A stretch of 64,000 nucleotides of DNA from Steroidobacteraceae bacterium (lineage in GTDB: Bacteria > Pseudomonadota > Gammaproteobacteria > Steroidobacterales > Steroidobacteraceae): positions 1 to 64,000 of the forward strand of contig JABAQN010000004.1 in NCBI GenBank assembly GCA_019187495.1. Direction: 5' to 3'. A program made the position numbers and the translations under genes. Under the pieces are notes generated by a model. That model worked only from the letters and a program-made list of their open reading frames with translations, had not been told where the DNA came from and ran no database searches. Positions 53,112 to 62,719 of the stretch are shown piece by piece (position 1 is the first letter of the stretch; every line of letters starts with the position of its first letter).

Positions 53112-53780
53112 ATGACCCCGAGCCGCACCCAGGCAGCAGCGATCGTGGCCGCCCCCGTCGACATGGCCCGTGCGCAGCCCTCCGCGATCGGCGGGCGGAT
53201 CCGCCAGCTGCGGCGCGGGCGGCGCTGGACATTGAAGCGGCTGAGCGAAGCGACGCAGATCCCGCTGTCGACGCTCTCCAAGGTCGAAACCGGTGGCATT
53301 TCGCTCAACATCGAAAAGCTCCTCAAGGTCTGCACGGCGCTCGGCGTCGACATCATGCAGCTCGTGACCCCGGGCGAGACGCCCGCGGCGACGGCGCAGC
53401 AGGGTCCCGTCGTGACCGGCCGGCGCAGCCTGACGCTCGCCGGCCAGGCGCGTCGCGTCGAAACGGACAAATCGGTCTACGAGCACCACGCGACCGATTT
53501 CCTGCGTCGCAAGCTGCAGCCGTCGGTGCTCGAAGTGAAGGCGGGGCACACGCCCGAACTCATCCGCCACCAGGGCGAGGAGTTCATCTATGTGTTGCAG
53601 GGCACGGTCGAGTTCATCAGCGAGTTCTACGGGCCGACGCTGCTCAGGGCCGGCGAGAGCATCTACATCGACTCCTCGATGGCGCACAACCTGCGCGCCG
53701 TCGGCAGCAAGCCGGCGCGCGTGCTGAACGTGATGACGAGCCCCGGTCAGGACATTCATTCGAAGCGCCGCGGCGAATAG
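53112..53780 (+). CDS. XRE-cupin transcriptional regulator
   Basis: A 222-residue protein: N-terminal HTH (IRQLRRGRRWTLKRLSEATQIPLSTLSKVETGGISLNIEKLLKVC, about 29-75) and C-terminal cupin_2 domain (about 125-205, HQGEEFIYVLQGTVEF, AGESIYIDSSMAHNLRAV). This PuuR-like group usually senses an amine or amino acid and controls its breakdown. GGAG precedes the ATG. The 3' end overlaps the DadA-like gene by 25 bp. It probably controls the flanking genes through the shared motif. Confidence 0.9.
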   Translation: MTPSRTQAAAIVAAPVDMARAQPSAIGGRIRQLRRGRRWTLKRLSEATQIPLSTLSKVETGGISLNIEKLLKVCTALGVDIMQLVTPGETPAATAQQGPVVTGRRSLTLAGQARRVETDKSVYEHHATDFLRRKLQPSVLEVKAGHTPELIRHQGEEFIYVLQGTVEFISEFYGPTLLRAGESIYIDSSMAHNLRAVGSKPARVLNVMTSPGQDIHSKRRGE

Positions 53781-55021
53781 GGGCCGGCATCGAGGGCGGG
53801 CGTACCGCCACCGACCAGGTCGACGAGCAGGCGAGCGGACCCGTCCGCCATCGTCCAGCCGAGATGCCCGTGGCCCGTGTTGGCGAACAGGCCCGTCGGA
53901 CCGCAGGCGCCGATGCAGGGCACGCCGTCGGCACTCATTGGCCGAAGCCCGGCCCACGGCAACACGGTACCGGCCAGCAATCGCTCCGCATCGCGCGGCA
54001 GCACGGCCGCGAGCAGCCGGCGCAGGTTGTCGATGCGTACCGCGGTGGGCCGGGTGTCGAAGCCGGCAAATTCCGCGGTTCCCGCGACACGCAGTGCACC
54101 GCCGAGGGGGGTCAGCGCCGCATGCAATGCGTCGTCGACGATCGGAATCCGGATCGGCGGCCGCTCATCGCCCGCGGCGGGAACGCAGGTCAGCGAGTAG
54201 CCCTTTACCGGCTTGACTGGCAAGCGGACGCCGACGCTTCGCAGCAGCGCGGCGGAGTGACTGCCCGCCGCGACGATGACCGCATCGGCGGGCAAATCGC
54301 CGGTCGCGGTTCGCACACCGCGGACGGCGGGGCCCGCGAGTATCGCCGTCGCCCGGGTGTCGAGGCGGATGCGCGCGCCGAGTCGTTCCGCGGCGGCGCC
54401 CAGCGACTCCGTGAAGCGTCGCGCATCACCGGCCTCGTCGCGGGGAAAATGCAGCGCGCCGGCGAGGCGATCCGCGATGCCGGCGAGGCCCGGTTCGAGG
54501 TCGACGGCCTCGGCCGCATTCAACAGGCGGACTTCGACGTCGGGGTGGGCGCAGGCGAGCGCCTTCTGCCGCCCCGCTTCGAGCGCCCGCGGATCGCGAT
54601 AGATCTTCATCGTCCCGAGCGTCGCCGCGTCGTACTCGAGAAGCTCCTCGCGGCGCAGCCGTTCCATGCCGGCGACGCTGTAGGCGGCGAGGCGCAGGTT
54701 GTGCGCCGTGTTGGCGGCGTAGCGCCGCGGCGAGGAGGCGCCGAGGAACTTCAGTCCCCAGACGAGCAGGGAAGGCAGCGCGCGCGGCCGCACGAGCATC
54801 GGCGCGTCGGCGCGGCCGAGCGAGTGCAGCAGCTCTTTCCACACGCCGGGCGCGTTCCAGGGGTCGGCCATGCTCGGCGTCAGCATGCCGCCGTTGGCGA
54901 AGCTGGCGCCGCGAGCGACACCCGGTTCGCGCTCGATCACGGTGACCGTATGCCCGGCCCGTTGCAGGTGGTACGCGGAGGCCACGCCGACCAGCCCGGC
55001 GCCCACGATGACGATACGCAT
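53756..55021 (-). CDS. DadA-like FAD-dependent amino acid dehydrogenase
   Basis: A 421-residue flavoprotein. RIVIVGAGLVGVASAYHLQRAGHTVTVIEREPG is the FAD-binding Rossmann start; GVARGASFANGGMLTPSMADPWN and GLFANTGHGHLGWTMADGSA are DadA/DAO motifs. It probably oxidises a D-amino acid (or another alpha-amino acid or sarcosine-like substrate) and passes electrons to the respiratory chain. It is divergent from the M81 gene, with only 66 bp between, including copy 2 of the shared motif. Confidence 0.9.
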   Translation of the reverse strand: MRIVIVGAGLVGVASAYHLQRAGHTVTVIEREPGVARGASFANGGMLTPSMADPWNAPGVWKELLHSLGRADAPMLVRPRALPSLLVWGLKFLGASSPRRYAANTAHNLRLAAYSVAGMERLRREELLEYDAATLGTMKIYRDPRALEAGRQKALACAHPDVEVRLLNAAEAVDLEPGLAGIADRLAGALHFPRDEAGDARRFTESLGAAAERLGARIRLDTRATAILAGPAVRGVRTATGDLPADAVIVAAGSHSAALLRSVGVRLPVKPVKGYSLTCVPAAGDERPPIRIPIVDDALHAALTPLGGALRVAGTAEFAGFDTRPTAVRIDNLRRLLAAVLPRDAERLLAGTVLPWAGLRPMSADGVPCIGACGPTGLFANTGHGHLGWTMADGSARLLVDLVGGGTPALDAGPYSPRRFE

Positions 55022-55061
55022 GAATTCCCGCCGTTGCCCCGTACGAAAAATCTAGCACAAA

Positions 55062-55080
55062 ATTTTCTGTAATGATAATT
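55062..55080. promoter_or_regulatory. Shared AT-rich motif, copy 2
   Basis: ATTTTCTGTAATGATAATT, close to the copy at 53075-53093. It overlaps a likely -10 (GATAAT, 55074-55079) for the M81 gene and lies in the divergent DadA/M81 promoter region. Confidence 0.55.
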
Positions 55081-55087
55081 TTCGACA

Positions 55088-56548
55088 ATGAAGTGCTACA
55101 TGGCCTTCCTCGCGCACGAGACGAATTCGTTCTCGCCCATCCCGACCGACCGGTCGAGCTTCGAGGAGGCCGGGATCTACCGGCCCGCGCTCGGCCCGCC
55201 GGGCGAGCACCTTTCGTTGCTGAAGGGGGTCGCCGACTTCTACGCCGAGGCGCAGCGGCGCAACGATGAGGCCGTGGTCGGCCTGTGCGCGATCGCCCAG
55301 CCGAGCCTGCCGTGCCTGAAGCGCGATTACGAGGCCCTGCGCGACGAAATCCTCGACGGCCTGCGTGCCGCCATGCCGGTCGACATGGTGCTGCTGATGC
55401 TGCACGGTTCGATGATGGCGCAGGGCTGCGATGATTGCGAAGGCGATGTGCTCGCGCGCGTGCGCGCGATCGTCGGCAGCGACGTGCCGGTCGGGGTGCT
55501 GCTCGACCTCCACTGCAACATCACGCCGGGCATGGTCGCCAACGCGACCGCGATCAAGGCCTGCAAGGAGTATCCGCACACGGACTTCGCGGAGCGGGCG
55601 CAGGAGCTGTACGCGATCATCGCCGCCACGGCGCAGAAGAAGATCGAGCCGGTGATGCGCTTCGTGCGGGTGCCGATGCTCGGCCTCTTCCAGACGACGC
55701 GCGAGCCGATGCGCAGTTTCGTCGACGGACTCCTCGCGCGGGAGAAAGAGCCCGGCGTCCTGTCGATCACGCTCGCGCACGGGTTTCCGTGGTCGGATTT
55801 TTCGGGGGCCGGCGCCGGCGTGCTCGCGATCACCGATCGCGACGAGCCGAAGGCACGCGAGCTCGCGGAAAGCATCGGCAGGCAGTTCTTCGCGCTGCGC
55901 GAGGCGGCGCAGGTACCCCTGCGCGGCATCGACGCGGCGATCGACGAAGCGCTCGGGGTCGCATCGGGCTCGGTCGTCATTGCGGACATGTCCGACAATC
56001 CGGGCGGCGGCGCGCCATCGGACTCCACGTTCATGCTGCGTGCCCTGCTCGAACGCAGGGTGCGCAATGTCGTCGTCGGCCTCGTCTGGGATCCGGTCGC
56101 GGTGCGCATCGCGTTCTCGGCGGGCGAAGGTGCCCGCATTCCGATGCGCATCGGCGGCAAGCTCGGCCCGGCGTCGGGCGATCCGCTGGATGTCGAGGCA
56201 ACCGTGCTGCATCTTCGTACCGACGCCGCGCAGCCGCACATCGCGGACGGCTATCCGGTGGAGCTCGGGCGCACCGCGGTGGTCGAGTTCGAGGGGATCG
56301 CCGTCGTGCTGAACGAAATCCGGCAGCAGCCGTTCCACCCCGGCGCCTTCACCGCCGCGGGCATCGATCCCTGGCAGAGGCGCATCATCGTCGTGAAGTC
56401 GTCGTTCCACTTCTACGCCGGCTTCGCCGAGCGCGCCGCTGCCATCATCTATTGTGACGCGCCGGGCGCACTGAACAACGACGTGGCCCGGCGTCCCTAC
56501 CGGCGACTGAAACGGCCGATCTGGCCGCTCGACGATGTGACAATGTAA
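55088..56548 (+). CDS. M81 family metallopeptidase (MlrC/microcystinase-like)
   Basis: A 486-residue protein. AFLAHETNSFSPI near the N-terminus, LMLHGSMMAQG, GVLLDLHCNITPGM and IADMSDNPGGGAPSDST are the M81/MlrC signatures, with metal-binding Asp/His residues. MlrC cleaves the linear tetrapeptide from microcystin; most homologues act on unknown amide or peptide substrates. No clear ribosome site precedes the ATG and the likely -10 ends 8 bp upstream, so the message may be leaderless. First gene of the TRAP operon. Confidence 0.88.
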   Translation: MKCYMAFLAHETNSFSPIPTDRSSFEEAGIYRPALGPPGEHLSLLKGVADFYAEAQRRNDEAVVGLCAIAQPSLPCLKRDYEALRDEILDGLRAAMPVDMVLLMLHGSMMAQGCDDCEGDVLARVRAIVGSDVPVGVLLDLHCNITPGMVANATAIKACKEYPHTDFAERAQELYAIIAATAQKKIEPVMRFVRVPMLGLFQTTREPMRSFVDGLLAREKEPGVLSITLAHGFPWSDFSGAGAGVLAITDRDEPKARELAESIGRQFFALREAAQVPLRGIDAAIDEALGVASGSVVIADMSDNPGGGAPSDSTFMLRALLERRVRNVVVGLVWDPVAVRIAFSAGEGARIPMRIGGKLGPASGDPLDVEATVLHLRTDAAQPHIADGYPVELGRTAVVEFEGIAVVLNEIRQQPFHPGAFTAAGIDPWQRRIIVVKSSFHFYAGFAERAAAIIYCDAPGALNNDVARRPYRRLKRPIWPLDDVTM

Positions 56549-56556
56549 CGGTCGCG

Positions 56557-57840
56557 ATGGGCGCCATTTTCATCATCGGCGTCGCGCTGCTGCTGCTCTT
56601 CGGCGGCGTCGCGCTGGCGTACGTGACAGGCGCGGCGGCCGTGGTCGCCTTCTTCACGCTCGGCATCGGCGACTATCTCGCGGTCGTCCCGCAGCGCATG
56701 TTCAGCCAGATGGACGTGTTCGCCATCATGGCGATGCCGCTGTTCATCTGGGCCGGCGAGCTGATGAACCGCGGCGGCATCACGCGCGCGCTGATCGAAC
56801 TGTCGCTGCTGATCGCGGGCCGGGTGCGCGGCGGGCTCGGCCACGCGAACGTGCTGACCTCGGTGTTCTTCTCCGGCATCAGCGGTTCGGCCGCCGCCGA
56901 CATCGCGGCGCTCACCAACACCTTCGTGAAGCAGATGGAACAGCGCGGCTACGATCCGCTGTACGCGGGAGCATTGACCGCGGCGGCGTCGGTGATCGGG
57001 CCGATCATCCCGCCGTCGATCATTTTCATCCTGTACGGCGCGATCCTCTCGACCGACGTGGCGGCCCTGTTCGCGGCCGGCATGATTCCCGGCCTCATGA
57101 TCGCCGGTGCCCTGATGGCCATGAATGCCTGGATCGCGCATCGCGAGGGCCATCCGGGCGGCACGGCGGCGGATATCCCGCAGTGGCGGCCGACGCTGCG
57201 CAAGGCGTTGCCTGCGCTCGTGCTGCCGGCGGTGATCCTCGGCGGCATCGTGTTCGGCGTGATGACGCCGATCGAGGCCGGCGCGGTCGCCGTGGCCGCC
57301 TCGGCGCTCGTCGGCCTGTGGTACCGCGAACTGACGCTCGCGGAGTTCGTCGAGTCGGTGCACCGCACCGCGCTGCTCACCGGCATGATCTTCATGCTGC
57401 TCGCGGCCGGCTGCCTCGTCACCTATCTCGTCGCGTTGAGCCAGGTCGGCGACCATGTCGCGGAGTTCGTGAAGTCGTTCGGGCTGACGGGGATCTGGTA
57501 CCTGCTGCTCCTGATGCTGGTCTTCCTCGTGCTCGGCATGCTCGTCGACACGATGATCTCGCTGATCCTCGTCGCGCCGCTCCTGGTCCCGGTGGCGATC
57601 GAGCAGGGCGTGCATCCGGTCGCACTCGGCATGATGGTGTGCCTCAACCTGACCCTCGGGCTCATCACGCCGCCGATGGGTGGCGCGATCATGATGGTCG
57701 CGTCGATCACCGGCCAGGGCTATTGGGCGCTGTGCAAGCGCATCATGCCGTTCGTGCTGGTCGAGATCGCGATCCTCGTGTTGATCGTGCTGTTCCCCGA
57801 ATTGTCGCTCGCGGTCCCGCGCTGGATGGGGATGCTGTGA
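56557..57840 (+). CDS. TRAP transporter large permease (DctM/SiaM type)
   Basis: A 427-residue membrane protein with 11-12 helices. FSQMDVFAIMAMPLFIWAGELMNRGG, SVFFSGISGSAAADIAALTNTF and ITPPMGGAIMMV are DctM motifs. It carries out sodium-driven import of an acid, usually a carboxylate or sugar acid. It starts 8 bp after the M81 gene and overlaps the next gene by one base (TGATG). The permease precedes the binding protein, unlike the more common P-Q-M order. Confidence 0.94.
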   Translation: MGAIFIIGVALLLLFGGVALAYVTGAAAVVAFFTLGIGDYLAVVPQRMFSQMDVFAIMAMPLFIWAGELMNRGGITRALIELSLLIAGRVRGGLGHANVLTSVFFSGISGSAAADIAALTNTFVKQMEQRGYDPLYAGALTAAASVIGPIIPPSIIFILYGAILSTDVAALFAAGMIPGLMIAGALMAMNAWIAHREGHPGGTAADIPQWRPTLRKALPALVLPAVILGGIVFGVMTPIEAGAVAVAASALVGLWYRELTLAEFVESVHRTALLTGMIFMLLAAGCLVTYLVALSQVGDHVAEFVKSFGLTGIWYLLLLMLVFLVLGMLVDTMISLILVAPLLVPVAIEQGVHPVALGMMVCLNLTLGLITPPMGGAIMMVASITGQGYWALCKRIMPFVLVEIAILVLIVLFPELSLAVPRWMGML

Positions 57841-58856
57841 TGCGGCGGCGCGAGTTCTCGCTGATGGTGCTCGGCGCCGCGGCCGTGGGGCCGGTCGCGT
57901 GCACGGCGCCGCGGCGCGGCATCAAGGTCGGGATGTCGACGCCCATCGATGCCAAACGCAACGGCTCGTACGTGTGGATCGAGGCCCTCGCGGCCGAGCT
58001 CGAGCGCGCGGGTATGCCGGTGCGCGTCTACCCGAACAGCGCGCTCGGCGGCGAGAAGGAGCGGATGGACCAGGTGGCGATCGGCCTACTCGAAGTCAAC
58101 GAGACGGGCGGTGACGAGCTCGCGCGTCTCTCGCCGCTGTTCCATGCCATGCGACCGTTCGAGATCGAATCCTACGAGCAGATGGACCGCCTGCTCGAGC
58201 ACACGCCGTTTCTCGGGGAAGTCAACGAGGAGCTGGCGGACGACGACCTCGTGCTGCTCGACCTCGCCTACACCGGTGCGATGGTCGGACTCCTGACCCG
58301 CGGCACGCCGGTGCGCCACCTCGCGGAACTGCGCAAGCTGCGCCTGCGCATCATCAGCGCCGCCGACCTGAACCTGCTCGATGCGTGGCAGGTGCGCGGC
58401 GTGCGGGTCGCATGGGAGGAAGTGACGCAGGCGCTGCAGACCGGCATGGTCGATGCCTACCTCAATCCGCCGATCGTCGCCGTGATGTTCGGCCACGGCA
58501 ACGTCATCGACTACTTCACGAACCTGCGCATGGGTCCGTCGGCGCGCTGCATCGTCGCGTCGCGCCGCTGGTACCTCGGCCTCGAGCCACGTTTCAGGGG
58601 CGCATTCGATGCCGGCGTGCGCGAGGCGCGCGTCGCCAATCGCGCCTGGACGACGGGTGCCATCGCGCGGGAGCGGTCGCTCCTCGAGAAGACCGGCATC
58701 AAGTGGATCGACATCGACGAGGCGACGCGCAACGAGTGGCGCGAGGCGAGCCGCAGGATCAAGCGCACGCGCTGGGAAACGCCGGAGGCGGAAGCGCGGC
58801 TCAAGGCCATGATCGATTCGACGCGCGATCCGGTCGCGAAGCAGGGCACGCCATGA
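57840..58856 (+). CDS. TRAP transporter substrate-binding protein (DctP type)
   Basis: A 338-residue exported protein. The N-terminus MRRREFSLMVLGAAAVGPVAC has a twin-Arg-like start and a lipobox-like end at Cys21, so it may be a lipoprotein. NSALGGEKERMDQVAIGLLEVNETG and VDAYLNPPIVAVM match DctP-type receptors; WQVRGVRVAWEEVTQALQTGMVDA contains the region around the usual substrate-Arg. It delivers the ligand to the permease. The substrate is unknown. Confidence 0.9.
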   Translation: MRRREFSLMVLGAAAVGPVACTAPRRGIKVGMSTPIDAKRNGSYVWIEALAAELERAGMPVRVYPNSALGGEKERMDQVAIGLLEVNETGGDELARLSPLFHAMRPFEIESYEQMDRLLEHTPFLGEVNEELADDDLVLLDLAYTGAMVGLLTRGTPVRHLAELRKLRLRIISAADLNLLDAWQVRGVRVAWEEVTQALQTGMVDAYLNPPIVAVMFGHGNVIDYFTNLRMGPSARCIVASRRWYLGLEPRFRGAFDAGVREARVANRAWTTGAIARERSLLEKTGIKWIDIDEATRNEWREASRRIKRTRWETPEAEARLKAMIDSTRDPVAKQGTP

Positions 58857-59362
58857 TCGCCGGCATCGCGCGCGCGCTCGCGGTGCTGTCGAAGGCGCTC
58901 GACCGCGCGTGCTGGGTGATCGCCTTCGTTGCGCTGCACGTGATGCTGCTTTCGATCCTGCTGCAGGTGGTGGCGCGATACATCTTCGATGCCCCGCCGG
59001 CCTGGACGGAGGAACTCGGCCGCTTCGCGATGATCTGGGGCGCGATGACGGGAGCGACGATGGCGTACTACCGCGGCGTCGATCCCGTGATGGTGAACTT
59101 CAACACCCGCGGCGAGCCCGCTCGCGCGCTCTACATGCGCCTGATCGAGGCGGTAGGCGTTCTCGCGCTCGCGGCGCCGGTCCTGCTGTATGCACCGGCG
59201 TTCCTCGAGCGGCACGCCCACCGGATCACCGAGACGCTCGAATGGAACAGCGCCGCGGTGGTCGTGATCATTCCCGCGAGCTTCGCGGTGATCGTGGTCC
59301 ATCTCGCCGCGCGGCTCGCCGAAGCGCTGCGCGCATGGCGCGCGCAGGACGCGCCGCGATGA
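58853..59362 (+). CDS. TRAP transporter small permease (DctQ type)
   Basis: A 169-residue protein with four membrane helices. LLQVVARYIFDAPPAWTEELGRFAMIWGAMTGATMAYYRG is the DctQ motif region. The start overlaps the binding-protein stop (ATGA), and the stop overlaps the next start (ATGA). Completes the TRAP system. Confidence 0.92.
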   Translation: MIAGIARALAVLSKALDRACWVIAFVALHVMLLSILLQVVARYIFDAPPAWTEELGRFAMIWGAMTGATMAYYRGVDPVMVNFNTRGEPARALYMRLIEAVGVLALAAPVLLYAPAFLERHAHRITETLEWNSAAVVVIIPASFAVIVVHLAARLAEALRAWRAQDAPR

Positions 59363-61611
59363 GCGGGCGCTGGCGGTTGCCGCTCTTCCTCGTCGCCGCG
59401 GTCGCGGTCCTGCCCGGCGTGCTGCGCATTGCGGATCATGCGCCCGCATCCGCCCCGGCGCCGGCGGCGAAGGATGCGTTCAGGGCCGATGCGGCGCTGA
59501 CGCAGCTGGCGGTGTTGCTCGACGGATCCTTGCCGCACCCTGCGGGCAGCGCGGCGAACCGCCAGGTCGCCGATCGCATCATCGCCGCGTTGCGGACAGC
59601 CGGCTACGACCCCGAGGTGCAGGAAGGATTCAAGTGCTCGACACTCGCGCCCGGTTGCAGCGTGGTGCGCAATGTCATCGCGGTCCGCCAGGGTCGTGAT
59701 CCCGGCCGGGCGGTCCTCGTCACGGCGCATTACGACAGCGTGCCGGGTTCCGTGGCCGCGGCGGACGATGGTGCCGGCGTCGCGACGTTGCTCACGATCG
59801 CGGCACAACTCGCGGCACGCCCGCCGCTGCTGCACGATGTCGTGTTCCTGTTCGCCGACGCCGAGGAGGCCGGCCTGCGCGGCGCGATGCTGTTCGCGGA
59901 CGCGCATCCGCTGATGGAGCACGTCGCCTTCGTGGTGAACCTCGAGGCACGCGGCGTGACCGGGCCGAGCCTGATGTTCGAGACCGGCGCGAACAACGCC
60001 GCGCTGATGGCGGCGTTCGCCGACGCGGCGCCGCGTCCCGTCTCGAATTCGCTGCTGTACGAGGTCTACCGGCGGATGCCGAACAGCACCGACTTCGCGA
60101 TCTACAAGCGGCGCGGAGTGAGCGGGTTCAATTTCGCGTTCTCGCGCGGCGCCGCGCTCTATCACTCGGAGCGTGATGACCTTGCGCACCTCGATCCGGC
60201 CTCGGTGCAACACCAGGGCGACAATGCGCTCGCGGCGCTGCTGCGCATCGCCGACACGCCATTCGAGACGCTCACCGCGACAGGCGACGCCACCTACTTC
60301 GACATCGCCGGGCGCTGGCTCGTGCATTGGCCGGCCTCATGGAACCCGTATCTCGCGGTGCTCGGGCTCGCGCTCGTGTGCGTGATCGCGTGGCGGCAAG
60401 GCCGCGCCGCTGCGCGCGCCCTGGCTGCGGCGCTTGCGGCATCGGTGGCCTGCCTCGTGCTGACCGTGCTCGCCGGGTGGCTCCTCGCCTGGCCGCTCGG
60501 CAAGTGGCCCGGTGTACATCCGCTCGATCATCCTCATCCCTGGCCGGCGCGGATCGCCTTGATCGAGGCGGCACTCATGGTCGCGTTCGCCGTGGCCGGC
60601 CGGGCGGCGCGGCACACCACCGCGGGTGCCACCGCGACCGTGGCGTGGGGACTCGTCGGCGTGCTGGCGCTGGCTGCATCCCTCACCGTCCCGGGCATGA
60701 GCTACTTCTTTCTCATGCCGCTGCTCGCCTACGGTGTCCTCGGCGCGATCGGGCCGCGCATCGCGCCGATCGTCGCGATGGTGGTCGCGGCGTACTTCGC
60801 GCTCCAACACTACCTGCAACTCGACGCCGTCGCGAGTTTCGCGCACGCGGCTGTCCTGATGGTTCCGCTGCTGCTGTTCGGGCTCGCACTGCTGCCACCC
60901 GCGGTCGGTTACGCGCAGCGGCAGGGAGCGAGGGCGCCGGTGACCGCCGGTATCGCGATCGTGGCCGTCGCAGCGCTCATCGCCATGATTGTGCCGACGC
61001 ACACTTTCGATCGACCCGGTGGCGTCAACCTGCTCTATGTGCAGGACGATGCGGCCGGCACGGCGCAATGGCAGCTGGAGTCCTTCGGTGAACCGGCGCG
61101 CGAAGTGCGCGATGCGCTCGGCTTCGACGGGGCCCCGCAGCGAATACTGCGGTTCGGCGTCCTGCCTGCCGACGCCTACCTGAAGTCGACCGTCAGTCGG
61201 CACCTGCCCGCGCCCATCGTGCAGATCGATGAGGACATCGAGCGTGACGGCCGGCGCATCGTGCGCGGCGAGGTCCGTAGCCGGCGACCGACCTGGCAAC
61301 TGGGCCTCGCGTTCCCCGCGGACGCCCCGGTGCTCGGCCTGCGCGTGGCGGACCAGGTCGTGCTCGAAAGCGCCGCGACCGACGCACGCGTGGTCCGCTT
61401 GCAGGGCGCGGGCGTCGAACCCGTGCGCTTCGAGATCACCGCGCGGCCGCGGGCGGCGCTCACCGTCATTGCGTTCGATACGGGCGCGATGATCGCGGAC
61501 CCGCAAGCCCGCGCGATGCTCGCGCGCCGCCCCGCGAATGCCGCGCCGCTGCACGGCGGCAACCAGTCGATCGTCTTCTCCCGGCTCACCCTGGCAACAC
61601 CACCGACATGA
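59359..61611 (+). CDS. M28 peptidase with a membrane domain (ERMP1/Pff1-like)
   Basis: A 750-residue protein. After an N-terminal anchor the M28 catalytic domain (about 50-310) has TAHYDSVPGS, AADDGAGV, FADAEEAGLRGA and YHSERDDL, the zinc and catalytic residues. Residues about 325-540 contain eight or nine hydrophobic helices; the rest is a periplasmic-type beta domain. It resembles bacterial relatives of the eukaryotic vacuolar/ER peptidases ERMP1 and Pff1. It probably trims peptides in the periplasm. The start overlaps dctQ (ATGA). Confidence 0.9.
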   Translation: MSGRWRLPLFLVAAVAVLPGVLRIADHAPASAPAPAAKDAFRADAALTQLAVLLDGSLPHPAGSAANRQVADRIIAALRTAGYDPEVQEGFKCSTLAPGCSVVRNVIAVRQGRDPGRAVLVTAHYDSVPGSVAAADDGAGVATLLTIAAQLAARPPLLHDVVFLFADAEEAGLRGAMLFADAHPLMEHVAFVVNLEARGVTGPSLMFETGANNAALMAAFADAAPRPVSNSLLYEVYRRMPNSTDFAIYKRRGVSGFNFAFSRGAALYHSERDDLAHLDPASVQHQGDNALAALLRIADTPFETLTATGDATYFDIAGRWLVHWPASWNPYLAVLGLALVCVIAWRQGRAAARALAAALAASVACLVLTVLAGWLLAWPLGKWPGVHPLDHPHPWPARIALIEAALMVAFAVAGRAARHTTAGATATVAWGLVGVLALAASLTVPGMSYFFLMPLLAYGVLGAIGPRIAPIVAMVVAAYFALQHYLQLDAVASFAHAAVLMVPLLLFGLALLPPAVGYAQRQGARAPVTAGIAIVAVAALIAMIVPTHTFDRPGGVNLLYVQDDAAGTAQWQLESFGEPAREVRDALGFDGAPQRILRFGVLPADAYLKSTVSRHLPAPIVQIDEDIERDGRRIVRGEVRSRRPTWQLGLAFPADAPVLGLRVADQVVLESAATDARVVRLQGAGVEPVRFEITARPRAALTVIAFDTGAMIADPQARAMLARRPANAAPLHGGNQSIVFSRLTLATPPT

Positions 61612-62684
61612 CCCAGCACTTTCCCGCACCGTTTGATCTCGGCACGAAGATCACCACACGCTCGATCAGTTTCGAGAATCCCGCCGGCGCGCGCGGCGCG
61701 GGCGGGCGTGCCGCGAGTCCGCTCGGACCGGGCCGCAAGGGCTCGGCCGTGCGCCACGTGCATCCGGGGGAGACCATCGAGCTCGCGAACATCGAGGGGC
61801 CGGGCACCATCCGCCACATCTGGGCGACGACGCACTCGAAGCCCGAGATGCTGCGCGGCTGCCTCATCCGCATCTACTGGGACGACTCGCCGCATCCGGG
61901 CGTCGAGGCGCCGCTCGGGGATTTTTTCGGCTTTGCGCACGGCCGCACCGGCGCCTTCCAGAGCTGCGCGCATTCGGTCGGTGCCGCGCTCGGCATGAAC
62001 ATCTGGCTGCCGATGCCGTTCGTGCGACGCGCGCGCGTGGAGCTCTGCAACGAGGCGCCGATGCGCCTGCCGTTTTTCTACCAGATCGACTACACGCTGG
62101 GTGACCCCCACCCGGACGACGTCGGACGGCTCCATGTGCTGTTCCGTCGCGAGAACCCGACGACGCGCGGCCGCGATTTCGAACTGCTGCCGCTGCGCCA
62201 CGGCCGCATCCGCTTCCTCGGCAGCGTGATCGGCGTGCGGCCGCTCGATCCGCGCTGGTGGGGCGAGGGCGAGATGAAGGCGTGGATCGACGACGACGAC
62301 CGCCTCGCGACCATCGTCGGCACCGGCACCGAGGACTATGTGGGCCTCTCGTGGGGCATCCAGGCGAACGCCTTCCTCTATCACGGCGCGAACTGGCGCG
62401 AAAACGACGATGCGACGAAAACCGGCGCCGTCTCGATCTACCGCTGGCACCTGCCGGACCCGCTGCTGTGCGAACGACGGATGCGCGTCGCGATCCAGCA
62501 GATCGGCCACTCGCCGACCGGCAACGCGCGCTCGATCGCCGACTACATGGCCGAGTTGTATGAACGCGAGGACGACTGGTCCTGTGCCTCGTTCTGGTAC
62601 CAGGCGACACCCGGCGAGCCGCTGCCCGCGATCCCCGATGCCGCGACCCGCATCCGCGACCTGCCGGCCGCTCCCGAGTCCTGA
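61608..62684 (+). CDS. DUF2961 / GH172-family protein
   Basis: A 358-residue protein without signal peptide. ITTRSISFENPAGARGAGGRAA, HIWATTHSKPEMLRGCLIRIYWDD, TGTEDYVGLSWG and YRWHLPDPL match DUF2961, the GH172 family that includes difructose-anhydride enzymes and alpha-D-arabinofuranosidases. The acidic TEDY and PEM segments are candidate catalytic sites. The start overlaps the M28 gene (ATGA). Cytosolic location suggests action on an imported sugar-containing compound. Confidence 0.87.
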   Translation: MTQHFPAPFDLGTKITTRSISFENPAGARGAGGRAASPLGPGRKGSAVRHVHPGETIELANIEGPGTIRHIWATTHSKPEMLRGCLIRIYWDDSPHPGVEAPLGDFFGFAHGRTGAFQSCAHSVGAALGMNIWLPMPFVRRARVELCNEAPMRLPFFYQIDYTLGDPHPDDVGRLHVLFRRENPTTRGRDFELLPLRHGRIRFLGSVIGVRPLDPRWWGEGEMKAWIDDDDRLATIVGTGTEDYVGLSWGIQANAFLYHGANWRENDDATKTGAVSIYRWHLPDPLLCERRMRVAIQQIGHSPTGNARSIADYMAELYEREDDWSCASFWYQATPGEPLPAIPDAATRIRDLPAAPES

Positions 62685-62719
62685 TCCAGCCACACCCAGA
62701 CAGCGCACCGGAGGGTACT

